Source of the DNA: an uncultured Selenomonadales bacterium
GTDB taxonomy: Bacteria > Bacillota > Negativicutes > Selenomonadales > Selenomonadaceae
Length of the DNA: 64,000 nucleotides
Direction: 5' to 3'
NCBI GenBank assembly: GCA_900315155.1
Contig: OMYB01000007.1
Span: 61,993-125,992, forward strand
The position numbers and the translations under genes were made by a program. Shown here one piece after another: positions 50,351-58,779 of this stretch. The notes under the pieces were generated by a model that was not told where the DNA came from, did not search any database, and worked only from the letters and a program-made list of their open reading frames with translations. How positions within the stretch are numbered: the first letter of the stretch is position 1; each line of letters starts with the position of its first letter.

Positions 50351-51189
50351 TTCCTATCCCTCCAGTTCTTCAGGAAATCCTTGATATTCGTCTTCGGTTG
50401 GATGAACGCCGGCTGCAGCATAGCTTTCAGCGTATCGATGTCGAGATGACGCAGGATGTGGCCCTCCTCGGCAATCGAGATTGTGCCGGTCTCCTCGCTG
50501 ACAACGACGATGAGCGCATCGCACTGCTCCGACAGGCCGATGGCCGCGCGATGCCGCGTACCGAGCTCGGTGGAAAAATGCTTCTCCGTGAGCGGCAGCA
50601 GGCATCCTGCCGCGACAAGGCGTTTGCCGCGGATGACCGCTGCACCATCGTGCAGCGGCGTATTCGGGATGAATACGTTGAGCAGAAAATCGGACGTGAT
50701 GAGGCCATCGATCTGGATTCCCGTCGCGCTGATATCGTTGAGACCCATATCGCGCTCGATGACGAGCAGCGCGCCCGTTTTATCATGCGAAAGCTGTTTG
50801 ACCGCCTTGGCGAGCTCGTTGACGACCGAGTGTGCCTCCTCATCGTTCAGCATGCTGGACGAGCCCAGGAACTTGCCCTGCCCGAGATGCTCGAGGGCAC
50901 GGCGAAGCTCGGGCTGAAACACGATAGGCAGAGCCACGAAAAGCAGGGTGACGGTCTTCTGCAGCAGCCAGGAAATCGCATGCAGGTTCAAGGCACTGCA
51001 AACCACGGTGATGCCGAGCAGAACGAGGATACCTTTCACGAGCGTGATGGCACGCGTATCTGCCAGCATTTCGTAAACTTTATACAGGATCGCCGCAACG
51101 ACCAGAATATCAACGATATCATGCCAGCCGATCGTAAGCAGGATTCCGTTAAACTGTACGGGCATAGTAAAATCAAGCGGCATAGACAA
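50347..51189 (-). CDS. cdaA: Diadenylate cyclase CdaA
   Basis: The 280-residue protein has about three N-terminal membrane helices (residues about 20-95) and a DAC domain that makes cyclic di-AMP from two ATP. The catalytic motifs are DGA (181-183, in PLHDGAAVIRG) and RHR (212-214, in GTRHRAAIG). A 45-residue C-terminal tail follows. Cyclic di-AMP controls potassium and osmotic balance and cell-wall homeostasis, consistent with glmM in the same cluster. The start may be MSM or the second ATG two codons on. Confidence 0.95.
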   Translation of the reverse strand: MSMPLDFTMPVQFNGILLTIGWHDIVDILVVAAILYKVYEMLADTRAITLVKGILVLLGITVVCSALNLHAISWLLQKTVTLLFVALPIVFQPELRRALEHLGQGKFLGSSSMLNDEEAHSVVNELAKAVKQLSHDKTGALLVIERDMGLNDISATGIQIDGLITSDFLLNVFIPNTPLHDGAAVIRGKRLVAAGCLLPLTEKHFSTELGTRHRAAIGLSEQCDALIVVVSEETGTISIAEEGHILRHLDIDTLKAMLQPAFIQPKTNIKDFLKNWRDRK

Positions 51190-51218
51190 AAACTCCTCAA
51201 TCCTTAAGTACTATTCCT

Positions 51219-51248
51219 ATTATAGAAAGATATTCTAGCATGCGTCAA
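51219..51248 (-). promoter_or_regulatory. Promoter of cdaA-cdaR
   Basis: TTGACG (51248-51243) and TATAAT (51224-51219), 18-base spacer, minus strand. Confidence 0.7.
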
Positions 51249-51275
51249 GAAAATCCTTTGTGCCACATAAAAAAA

Positions 51276-51316
51276 GCGAAAAATACCCCCGGCAGTCTCC
51301 CGCCGGGGGTAAAAAT
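51276..51316 (-). terminator. Rho-independent terminator after ilvE
   Basis: On the minus strand TACCCCCGGC and GCCGGGGGTA flank GGGAGACT and are followed by TTTTT, about 20 bases after the stop codon. Confidence 0.88.
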
Positions 51317-51330
51317 CCGATACGGATCGA

Positions 51331-52356
51331 TTATTTGACTTCGTGTACCCAGCCAGCTTCCGGTGCTTCGATCTTGCACTGCTGGATGCCGCGGAGCGTC
51401 TTGTACAGCTTCGTGAGAACCGGGCCCATCTCCGTCATGCCGCTCGGCAGGTTGATCGTGCGGCCCTTGCCCTCGATACGGCCGACCGGGCAGATGACGG
51501 CAGCCGTGCCGCAGAGGCCTGCCTCAGCGAACTCGTCGAGTTCGTCGAACTTGACCGGGCGGTGCTCGGTCTTGTAGCCGAGGCTCTCGGCGATCGTCAT
51601 GAGGGAGCGGCGCGTAATGGACGGCAGAATCGAGGAGGATTTCGGCGTAACGATCGTGTTGTCTTTCGTGACGAACAGGAAGTTGGCACCGCCCGTCTCC
51701 TCCACGTACGTGCGCGTAGCCGGATCGAGGAACATGTTCTCGTCGTAACCGCGGTTATGCGCCGTGATGTAGGCATGCAGGCTCATCGCATAGTTCAGGC
51801 CGGCCTTGATGTGGCCCGTGCCGCGCGGGGCAGCGCGGTCGAAGTCGCTCACGCAGATCGTAATCGGCTTGATGCCGTTCTTGAAGTAGTTGCCGACCGG
51901 CGTGCCAAAGAGGCGGAACTGATACTCGTCCGACGGCTTAACACCGATGACCGGGCCCGTAGCGAACAGGTACGGACGGAGATAAAGGGCACCGCCCGAC
52001 TCATACGGCGGAATCCAGTCCGCATTCGCCTTGACGACCTCATCGACGGCACGGAGGAACATCTCCTCCGGAACCGGCGGCATCTCGAGGCGCAGAGCCG
52101 AATCATACATGCGCTTGGCGTTCTGATCCGGGCGGAACGTAACCGTACGTCCATCTTCCGTCTTGTATGCCTTCAGGCCCTCAAAGACCTCCTGGCAGTA
52201 CTGCAGGATACCTCCGCACTCGTTCATGACGACGTTCGGGTCATCCGTCAGGCCGCCCTCGTCCCACTTGCCGTCCTTGTAGTTGGCGACAAAGCGCTGA
52301 GAAATGGGCTGATAGCTGAAACCAAGTTTAGACCAATCGATGTTTACATTTGCCAT
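51331..52356 (-). CDS. ilvE: Branched-chain amino acid aminotransferase (BCAT group)
   Basis: The 341-residue class IV PLP aminotransferase makes leucine, isoleucine and valine from their keto acids. QEVFEGLKAYK, RPYLFATGPVIGV and the PLP lysine 184 in GHIKAGLNYAMS are characteristic, as are VEETGGANFLFV and ILPSITRRSLM. It belongs to the longer eukaryote-like BCAT subgroup rather than the E. coli type. It is a single-gene unit with a promoter and terminator. Confidence 0.95.
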   Translation of the reverse strand: MANVNIDWSKLGFSYQPISQRFVANYKDGKWDEGGLTDDPNVVMNECGGILQYCQEVFEGLKAYKTEDGRTVTFRPDQNAKRMYDSALRLEMPPVPEEMFLRAVDEVVKANADWIPPYESGGALYLRPYLFATGPVIGVKPSDEYQFRLFGTPVGNYFKNGIKPITICVSDFDRAAPRGTGHIKAGLNYAMSLHAYITAHNRGYDENMFLDPATRTYVEETGGANFLFVTKDNTIVTPKSSSILPSITRRSLMTIAESLGYKTEHRPVKFDELDEFAEAGLCGTAAVICPVGRIEGKGRTINLPSGMTEMGPVLTKLYKTLRGIQQCKIEAPEAGWVHEVK

Positions 52357-52394
52357 TGTAACTCCCCTTTTCTGCTGAACGATTCAGTGTCTTT

Positions 52395-52423
52395 ATGATA
52401 GTTCACTTGTATACAAAAGTCAA
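52395..52423 (-). promoter_or_regulatory. Promoter of ilvE
   Basis: TTGACT (52423-52418) and TATCAT (52400-52395), 17 bases apart on the minus strand. The spacer contains the perfect palindrome TTGTATACAA, a possible operator. Confidence 0.65.
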
Positions 52424-52458
52424 GCAAAAAATCATGAATTCTTTTCAAAATAGACAAC

Positions 52459-54048
52459 TTATCTGATTTTTGCCTTTTGTGCAGGTACATTATTCTCCTG
52501 AAATAACCGAAGTCCCTGCCTGGCATGTGGCAGCTGGGCGAGAATGTCCGTCGCGACGAGCCCCTCTCCCTGCGCCGCATAAGCGAGGTCTCCCGCTTCG
52601 CCATGCATCCATACGCCGAGGATGGGCGCAAGCCCATCCTGCGTCTGCTCCATGAGGCCAGCGATGGTGCCGGCGAGGACATCGCCGCAGCCCGCCGTCG
52701 CCATGCCCGGGTTGCCCTTCGACGTGAAATAGACATCGCCATCCGGATAGGCAACGAGCGTGCATTCACTCTTCGCGACAAGCACGCACTGGAGCTTTGC
52801 AGCCAGCTCTCGTACTTTCGCCGTCAGATCGGTGCGCAGGTCCGCCACCGTGCAGCCAGCCAGACGTGCGAGTTCCCCGAGGTGCGGCGTGAGGACAGGG
52901 ATCTGATGGCAGTCCTTCAGCTGGTCCTCACAGTTCGTGAACGCATAGAGGCCATCCGCATCCACGACAACCGGCTTATCCACCTCCGCGAGGAACATGC
53001 GCACCAGTTCTCCGGTTTCCTGTGCACGGCCGAGGCCCGGTCCGATGAGTACGGCATCATAGCCATGCGCGAGCCGGAGCAGCGTATGCAGTGCCTCCTC
53101 GCCACCGATCTGCCCATCCGTCGATTCGGGAATGGGCACCGTCATGACCTCCGTGAGTTTCGCCTCCAGGATATCATGCAGGCTCTCCGGCACAGCCAGC
53201 GTCACGATGCCTGCTCCAGCGCGCAGCGCAGCCTGGGAGGCCATAACCGCCGCCCCCGTCATGCCGCGGGAGCCAGCAATGACCAGGATGCGCCCGCAGC
53301 TGCCCTTGTGCGCTGCACGGTCACGGGGCGGAAGCAGCTCCGCGGCTGCCGCATCATCGAGCAGGTATTGCTGAATCGCCTTATCCTCAAGCAGGGCACG
53401 CGGGATGCCGATATCGTCGACGAGCAGGCATCCCGTATGCTCAGCCCCCGGAGAAAAGAAATAACACGGCTTGGGCAGGGCGAGTGCCAGCGTCTCCGCC
53501 GCATCGATGGCCACGGTCGAGATACGCCCCGTATCCGCCTCCATCCCGCTCGGCACATCGATGGAGAGCACAGGACGCCCCGCTTCGTTGACCTCCTCGA
53601 TGATGCGCAGCGTCTTCTTGCGCAATTCCCCATGAAACCCTGTACCAAGGATACCATCGAGCACACCATCGGCAAAGCGCAGCGCCACGTGCATGCGGTT
53701 CCAGTCCCTATCGTTGTCGATAGCATGGATTTCCAGTTCCATCCGTTCCACAGCGCCGTACATGACCGCTGTATCCTCGGTGAAATGATCCTTTTCCCCT
53801 GTCAGGAAGATGCGCACGTGGGCGCCCATGCCAGCCAGGTGACGTGCCGCACAAAGCGCATCGCCGCCATTGTTGCCGCTGCCGGCGAGGACGCAGACCG
53901 TCTTCCCCTCTGCCCCGTCCAGCCGTTCTGCCATCGCCTCGGCTGCACGATGGCCGGCATTCTCCATGAGCAGCAAGCCGGGCAGGCCGTATTCCTCTGC
54001 GGCCCGCCGGTCGATCTGGCGCATCTGTTCTACCGTACCGATTTTCAT
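52459..54048 (-). CDS. nnr: Bifunctional NAD(P)H-hydrate epimerase / ADP-dependent dehydratase
   Basis: The 529-residue fusion repairs hydrated NAD(P)H. The N-terminal YjeF domain (about 1-210) contains CVLAGSGNNGGDALCAARHL, and the C-terminal kinase-like NnrD domain (about 235-520) contains ILVIAGSRGMTGAAVMAS, LIGPGLG and GNPGMATAGCGDVLAGTIAGL. The start is the ATG at 54046-54048 with GGAGGG before it; the open frame extends upstream through acpS. It overlaps acpS by 4 bases, a widespread arrangement. Confidence 0.95.
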   Translation of the reverse strand: MKIGTVEQMRQIDRRAAEEYGLPGLLLMENAGHRAAEAMAERLDGAEGKTVCVLAGSGNNGGDALCAARHLAGMGAHVRIFLTGEKDHFTEDTAVMYGAVERMELEIHAIDNDRDWNRMHVALRFADGVLDGILGTGFHGELRKKTLRIIEEVNEAGRPVLSIDVPSGMEADTGRISTVAIDAAETLALALPKPCYFFSPGAEHTGCLLVDDIGIPRALLEDKAIQQYLLDDAAAAELLPPRDRAAHKGSCGRILVIAGSRGMTGAAVMASQAALRAGAGIVTLAVPESLHDILEAKLTEVMTVPIPESTDGQIGGEEALHTLLRLAHGYDAVLIGPGLGRAQETGELVRMFLAEVDKPVVVDADGLYAFTNCEDQLKDCHQIPVLTPHLGELARLAGCTVADLRTDLTAKVRELAAKLQCVLVAKSECTLVAYPDGDVYFTSKGNPGMATAGCGDVLAGTIAGLMEQTQDGLAPILGVWMHGEAGDLAYAAQGEGLVATDILAQLPHARQGLRLFQENNVPAQKAKIR

Positions 54049-54422
54049 GTTTTTCCCTCCAAGATACAATTTGCCGCGCCATACGCCTTCGTATGGCTCA
54101 GTGAGATATGCTTCGCGGTGACGCCGAGGGCATCGGCGCGCCGGGCGAACCATCCATGCAGGTGCAGGACCGGCCGACCGCTTTCTTCGGGAAGCACTTC
54201 GATGTCCGTGAACTCCCCCTTCCAAAGGCCGACGCCGAACGCCTTCATGACGGCTTCCTTCGCCGCAAACCGGGCTGCAAAGCTCTGTACCGCCTGCGCC
54301 CCCTGGCTGCGGCAGTATGCCTGTTCCGCCTCTGTATAAACGCGGCTGAGAAACCTCTCATTTTCGACAGCCCTCCGCACGCGGGACGTCTCGACAATGT
54401 CGATTCCCATTCCGATGATCAT
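54045..54422 (-). CDS. acpS: Holo-[acyl-carrier-protein] synthase
   Basis: The 125-residue enzyme transfers the phosphopantetheine arm from CoA to acyl carrier protein for fatty acid synthesis. MIIGMGIDIVETSRV contains the metal-binding aspartate and FAARFAAKEAVMKAFG the catalytic glutamate/lysine helix. ISLSHTKAYGAA is the conserved C-terminal motif. It is the first gene of the acpS-nnr pair, downstream of the motB terminator. Confidence 0.95.
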   Translation of the reverse strand: MIIGMGIDIVETSRVRRAVENERFLSRVYTEAEQAYCRSQGAQAVQSFAARFAAKEAVMKAFGVGLWKGEFTDIEVLPEESGRPVLHLHGWFARRADALGVTAKHISLSHTKAYGAANCILEGKT

Positions 54423-54454
54423 ATCCTGCCTCCCATCCCATCTTTATCCGTCTA

Positions 54455-54496
54455 TCAAAAAAAGGAGGAACCGGCCATAGAGTCCGTTCCTCCTTC
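54455..54496 (-). terminator. Rho-independent terminator after motAB
   Basis: On the minus strand AAGGAGGAAC and GTTCCTCCTT enclose a loop and are followed by TTTTTTT, 12 bases after motB. Confidence 0.88.
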
Positions 54497-54507
54497 CAAG
54501 ATCATCC

Positions 54508-55431
54508 TTATTTCGTCTGCAGCGGCTTCTCGATAGCATGTGGATACTCGATAGGCGAACCAACAGCGCCCTTCTTCTGGTCTGGGCCGATATCAACCGG
54601 CTGGCTGGGCTGTTCCGGCTGCTGCGTTTCCTTCGGGGGCATCCAGCTCGTCGGCGACGAATCCGTCGTCGTTGAGCCCTCCTGTGCATTGAACTGATGC
54701 GTACGGGCGATGAGGATTTCGACACGGCGGTTCTGCTGACGCCCTTCCTCCGTGTTGTTATCCGCGATTGGGCGGTACTCACTGTATCCTATCGCACTGA
54801 ACCGGCGCGGATCCAGGTTGGCGTTCTGCCCGAGCAGATGCTTCATGAAGTTCAGCGCGCGCGCGGCAGACAAGTCCCAGTTTGTCGGGAACTGTGCCGT
54901 GTTGATCGGCACATTATCCGTATGACCGGAAATGATGACGCGCTCGTTCAGGGTGCCGAGCAGGTCCGCAACCACCGGGACAATCTTCTGCGCCTGGTTG
55001 CCCAGTGTCGCCGAGCCCGACGGGAACAGTGCCCTCTCACCGATACGGATCATGAGGCCGTCCTCCGTGAGCTGCGTGCTGAGCTGATCCTGCAGATTGT
55101 TCTGCTTGATGTACTCTTCCATCTTCTGCTGAACCTGTTGCAGCTGCTGATTCTCCTGGATGTAGGCGGAATTACCCTTATCGTCATCCGACGGGATATT
55201 CGCCATACGGCCTTCATTCGGTCCCATCTTATTGAAGAAAGACGGGCCACCGCTGTTGAAAGCCGCACTGAATGCCTGCGCCATCTCCGTAACCTTTTTC
55301 TGGTCCGTCTGCGACATAGCGAAGAGGCAGATAAACAAGGCCAGGAGAAGGGTAAGCAGATCTGAGTACGGCAGCAGCCAAGCCTCGCTTGCCTCTTCTT
55401 CCTTCGGTGCCCCTCTCTTTTTCCTTGCCAT
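54508..55431 (-). CDS. motB: Flagellar stator protein MotB
   Basis: The 307-residue protein has a single N-terminal membrane helix with the proton/ion-binding aspartate in WLLPYSDLLTLLLALFICL, a plug and linker with a coiled-coil stretch (about 85-115, Gln-rich) and a C-terminal OmpA-like peptidoglycan-binding domain (about 130-250; SGHTDNVPI and SAARALNFMKHLL). A 55-residue Pro/Gln-rich tail extends past the OmpA fold. It lies 6 bases after motA. Together they form the stator that drives flagellar rotation. Confidence 0.95.
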   Translation of the reverse strand: MARKKRGAPKEEEASEAWLLPYSDLLTLLLALFICLFAMSQTDQKKVTEMAQAFSAAFNSGGPSFFNKMGPNEGRMANIPSDDDKGNSAYIQENQQLQQVQQKMEEYIKQNNLQDQLSTQLTEDGLMIRIGERALFPSGSATLGNQAQKIVPVVADLLGTLNERVIISGHTDNVPINTAQFPTNWDLSAARALNFMKHLLGQNANLDPRRFSAIGYSEYRPIADNNTEEGRQQNRRVEILIARTHQFNAQEGSTTTDSSPTSWMPPKETQQPEQPSQPVDIGPDQKKGAVGSPIEYPHAIEKPLQTK

Positions 55432-55437
55432 CTACGA

Positions 55438-56217
55438 TCACCCCTTCTCGTTCTTCAGGCCTTCGCGCTCCGACTGCGGGATGAAGACCATGAGCTTTGC
55501 CTCAATAGCCATCGGGGAATCGCCGGCCTGCAGCGACAGGATGCCCTCGATGATCATACGCTTCTCGCTGACCTCGGCATCGTTCTGTCCCTTCAGCTTA
55601 TTCGCGATTGGCAGCCAGAGAACATAACCGGTGAATATACCAAGCATCGTAGCGATGAATGCTGCAGCGATGGAGTGACCGAGCTTATCGATATCGTTCA
55701 GGTTGCCGAGGGCGGCGATCAGGCCGACAACGGCGCCCATGACGCCCAGGGTCGGTGCGTAGGTACCAGCCTGCGTGAACATCGAACGCGCATGCGCATG
55801 GCGCTGCTCCATGACAGCGAGCTCCGCATCCAGGACATCGCTGACGAAATCCGGATCCATACCATCGATGACCATGCCGAGGCCCGTGCGGAAGAACGGA
55901 TCATCGATCTCCTGGACTCTGCCCTCAAGGGCGAGAATACCTTCGCGGCGGGCAATCTGCGAAAGCTCGACGAAAAGCTGCAGCAGCTCTGCTTTCTTAT
56001 GCAGCGGCGGCGCGATAGCCGCGTGCTTGATGAGCATCGGGAACTTCTTCATGTCCTCCAGCGTAAAGCCGATGAACAGGCATGAGAACGTACCACCGAT
56101 GATGATAAGGAATGCGGCCGGGTTGTTCAGGGCAGTGATTGGTGCACCTTTCAGGACCATGCCGACGAACACCGAAATAAAGCCACCGATCAGGCCGATG
56201 ACGGTCGATTTATCCAA
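55438..56217 (-). CDS. motA: Flagellar stator protein MotA
   Basis: The 259-residue membrane protein has four helices. FLIIIGGTFSCLFIGF and MFTQAGTYAPTLGVMGAVVGLIAAL are the conserved transmembrane segments, with a charged cytoplasmic loop (about 70-150) that contacts the rotor. Length matches MotA/PomA. The gene starts the motAB operon; AGGAGG lies upstream of the ATG. Upstream, on the minus strand, TATAAT at about 56257 may be the -10 box, but no convincing -35 or flagellar sigma-28 site was found. Confidence 0.95.
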   Translation of the reverse strand: MDKSTVIGLIGGFISVFVGMVLKGAPITALNNPAAFLIIIGGTFSCLFIGFTLEDMKKFPMLIKHAAIAPPLHKKAELLQLFVELSQIARREGILALEGRVQEIDDPFFRTGLGMVIDGMDPDFVSDVLDAELAVMEQRHAHARSMFTQAGTYAPTLGVMGAVVGLIAALGNLNDIDKLGHSIAAAFIATMLGIFTGYVLWLPIANKLKGQNDAEVSEKRMIIEGILSLQAGDSPMAIEAKLMVFIPQSEREGLKNEKG

Positions 56218-56371
56218 AGTAAACGCCTCCTGCTGTATTTATCCGAAACACAACAACTATTATACTCCACACTGTAAATTATTCCATAGAAAAAGAAAAA
56301 ATCCTACTTGCTTTCAAGAAATTCTTTCGATAATTTTTCATTATTGTATCATAGATGCACCAAAAGTATGG

Positions 56372-56402
56372 TATAATGATGATAGGATAAAAGATAATTA
56401 TC
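56372..56402 (+). promoter_or_regulatory. Extended -10 and GATAATTATC palindrome before the LysR gene
   Basis: TATGGTATAAT ends at 56377, with no -35 box at the right distance. GATAATTATC at 56393-56402 is a perfect palindrome near the transcript start and could be an autoregulatory or Fur-like operator. Confidence 0.4.
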
Positions 56403-56425
56403 ATGAAAAGAGGAAGATGTGAATC

Positions 56426-57328
56426 ATGGAACTCAGACAACTCGAGTATTTCCAAATGGCCAGCCGCCTGAGAAATATCACCCGTGCAGCCGAGCGGCTG
56501 CGGGTTTCCCAGCCAAACATCACCGTAGCCATCAAGAAGCTGGAGAATGAACTGGGAATCCAGCTTTTTGATCGCAGCCAAAAGCAGCTGGCCCTGACCC
56601 CGGAAGGCGCCGTTTTCCTGAATCGTGTAGAACTCGCCCTGCGCAACATCCAGGATGCCGTGCTGGAAGTCAATGATTACAAACAGCTCCAGAAGGGTAC
56701 CATCAAGATTGGCATCCCGCCGATGATTGGTGCATACCTGTTCCCGAAAATCTTTTCCAGTTTTCAGCGCCGCTACCCGCATCTGGATGTTTATCTGCAC
56801 GAGGAAGGCTCGATGTCCATCCGCGAGCAGCTGGAGCGCGATGAACTCGATTTTGGCATTGTCATCCTCGCCGGCAATACACAGAACCTGCAGACGCTCC
56901 CGATGTCCACGAACCGTATCGTCTGCTGCGTGCCGGAGGACAGTCCTCTCGCGCAAAAGAAGGAACTCTCCCTGCAGGATGTCGCAGACCACAATGTGAT
57001 CATGCTGAAGGAAGGTTCCTTCATTCGCCAGACGATCCTCAACCGCATGAAGGATGCGGCCATCACGCCGAACATCGTGCTGGAATCGAACCAGATTGTC
57101 ACGATGAAGGGGCTGGCGGCCAACGGTGTCGGCATCTCATTCCTGCTCGATATCGTCGCGCGCGATACCCCGGGCATCAAGGCCATTCCTCTCTCCGACT
57201 TTGAGCCGGTCGACGTCGGCCTTGCCTGGAAGAAGGACCGCTATATTTCGAAGGCCGCCCAGTCCTTCATGGATTTCTGCCGTGAAATCCTCAAGGAACA
57301 TCAGGCTGCCGAGGACACAGGAAAATAA
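56426..57328 (+). CDS. LysR family transcriptional regulator (next to larA-dcu)
   Basis: The 300-residue protein begins MELRQLEYFQMASRLRNI, with the winged-helix segment AAERLRVSQPNITVAIKKLE and an effector domain from about residue 92 (IKIGIPPMIGAYLFPKIF). It resembles the CynR/CbbR-like group. It is convergent with the larA homologue and is the nearest regulator to larA and the Dcu transporter, so control of hydroxy-acid or dicarboxylate use is a reasonable guess. Confidence 0.9.
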   Translation: MELRQLEYFQMASRLRNITRAAERLRVSQPNITVAIKKLENELGIQLFDRSQKQLALTPEGAVFLNRVELALRNIQDAVLEVNDYKQLQKGTIKIGIPPMIGAYLFPKIFSSFQRRYPHLDVYLHEEGSMSIREQLERDELDFGIVILAGNTQNLQTLPMSTNRIVCCVPEDSPLAQKKELSLQDVADHNVIMLKEGSFIRQTILNRMKDAAITPNIVLESNQIVTMKGLAANGVGISFLLDIVARDTPGIKAIPLSDFEPVDVGLAWKKDRYISKAAQSFMDFCREILKEHQAAEDTGK

Positions 57329-57333
57329 AGCAG

Positions 57334-57386
57334 AAAAAGGAGTGCAAGGCTTCTCCACAAGGTAGAGGTCTTGCACTCCTTTTTTA
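57334..57386. terminator. Bidirectional terminator between the LysR gene and larA
   Basis: AAAAAGGAGTGCAAG and CTTGCACTCCTTTTTT form a long stem with A and T flanks. Confidence 0.9.
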
Positions 57387-57405
57387 CATGGGATAGAAAG
57401 AAACA

Positions 57406-58683
57406 TTAGTTTTCCTGGCAAAGGGGAACGGTCAGGCTTCCCGTCGGCATAAGAATGTACTCCGGGTCCCCATCGAGATATGTTTTGGCAAGTTCGAGAG
57501 CCTCCTCGACCGTATCGACGGCTCCATCGAAGAGCATATCCTTCGCAAGCTGTCGGTCAAGTCCCGTCACGAGAATAAAATGTGCCTTCTTCGTGAGACG
57601 CGTGATCGCGTAAGCTTTATTTGCCCCTATGAGGAACCGCTCGCGGAGTTTCGCCTCAATGGCATCGGCCGTCTTGAGCGTACGGCAGGTATCCTCAAGG
57701 ACCTTGCTGCCACTCCCCTCCTCGCACTCCGCGAGCAGGATGACGACGCCGCCCTGCTTCGTCGCGAGTACGGCGTTGTCCATGGTCTTCTGCATCTGGT
57801 AGACGTTGATGTCCTTTGGATAGCCGCCGCAGCTCACGATCGTGATATCGGCGCGACGCGGGATCGGCACGCCATAGACTTCATCGACAAACCGGCAGGC
57901 CTCCTGATGTGCCTGGACATAGTCACCGGCAAACATGCGCAGGAAACGATGCTCCGCATCGAGGACGGCATTAAAAAGAATCACACTGCGGCCTTTTGCC
58001 CAGAGTGCAACGCCCTCCATCTGATCCTCGTAGACCGGGTTGCCCGTCGTCTTGCCGAGGCCGGCATGCGGATCCATCATGAAGCTGTGGTTGTGGCGCA
58101 CCGTCTCCATCGCCGCACACCCCGGCAGGACGGCCTTGCGGCCGCCGCCATAGCCGCTGAAATAATGATGTACGATGGTTCCCGTCAGGAATACGTGATC
58201 GCTGTGACAGATATGCTTGTTGATAAGCACGGGCGTAAAGCGGCTCGTCGTACCGAAATATTCAAAATCCGATGGCACGTTGCAATCGCTGTTGAACATC
58301 CTGAGGCGGGATGCCACTTCCTCTCCTACGCCCTCCGCCATTTCCTCCTGCGTCATGAGACGATGCGTGCCGAGAGAGAATACGATCTGCATATTCTCAT
58401 CGGGGACGCCCAGCTTGTTCATCTCATCGACGAGCACGGGCATGAAATCAAAGCTGTTCGCCACGCGCGTCGGGTCGTTGCAGATAAACGTAACCGTATC
58501 GCCCGGTTTCACAACCTTATCGATTGGCTCCTGCCCGATAGGATGGTAGATGGCATCGAGTACAGCCTGCTTGATATCCTTGAGGGGTTCTACCGACGGC
58601 ATCTCGACTTCCTTGATGACTTTGCTCTCATCGATCTGGAACGATTTTGTGCCATGCCCATAGTGGAACGTATACTCTTTCAT
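57406..58683 (-). CDS. LarA family nickel-pincer-cofactor hydroxy-acid racemase/epimerase homologue
   Basis: The 425-residue protein retains the LarA catalytic set: Arg 73 (NDPTRVAN), His 107 (SLGTHRLMT), His 172/173 (TIVHHYFSGYGGG), Lys 183 (GRKAVLPG, the lysine that links the cofactor) and His 199 (VRHNHSFM). LarA enzymes racemise 2-hydroxy acids with the pyridinium-3,5-bisthiocarboxylate nickel cofactor made by LarB, LarE and LarC, none of which is in the window. Homologues act on lactate, malate, phenyllactate and others. Its neighbour is a C4-dicarboxylate transporter, so malate is attractive. GGGAGG precedes the ATG. Confidence 0.88.
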   Translation of the reverse strand: MKEYTFHYGHGTKSFQIDESKVIKEVEMPSVEPLKDIKQAVLDAIYHPIGQEPIDKVVKPGDTVTFICNDPTRVANSFDFMPVLVDEMNKLGVPDENMQIVFSLGTHRLMTQEEMAEGVGEEVASRLRMFNSDCNVPSDFEYFGTTSRFTPVLINKHICHSDHVFLTGTIVHHYFSGYGGGRKAVLPGCAAMETVRHNHSFMMDPHAGLGKTTGNPVYEDQMEGVALWAKGRSVILFNAVLDAEHRFLRMFAGDYVQAHQEACRFVDEVYGVPIPRRADITIVSCGGYPKDINVYQMQKTMDNAVLATKQGGVVILLAECEEGSGSKVLEDTCRTLKTADAIEAKLRERFLIGANKAYAITRLTKKAHFILVTGLDRQLAKDMLFDGAVDTVEEALELAKTYLDGDPEYILMPTGSLTVPLCQEN

Positions 58684-58704
58684 CCTTTTGCCTCCCTATA
58701 TAAA

Positions 58705-58740
58705 GAAAAGATGGCATGCATAACGCTGCCATCTTTTCCA
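58705..58740 (-). terminator. Terminator between the Dcu gene and larA
   Basis: AAAAGATGGCA and TGCCATCTTTT form an 11-base-pair stem with T residues after it on the minus strand. larA expression from the Dcu promoter would need read-through. Confidence 0.75.
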
Positions 58741-58779
58741 TTTTGTTTTTGCTTAGCTGCGAGCGGATGATGGCACAAC

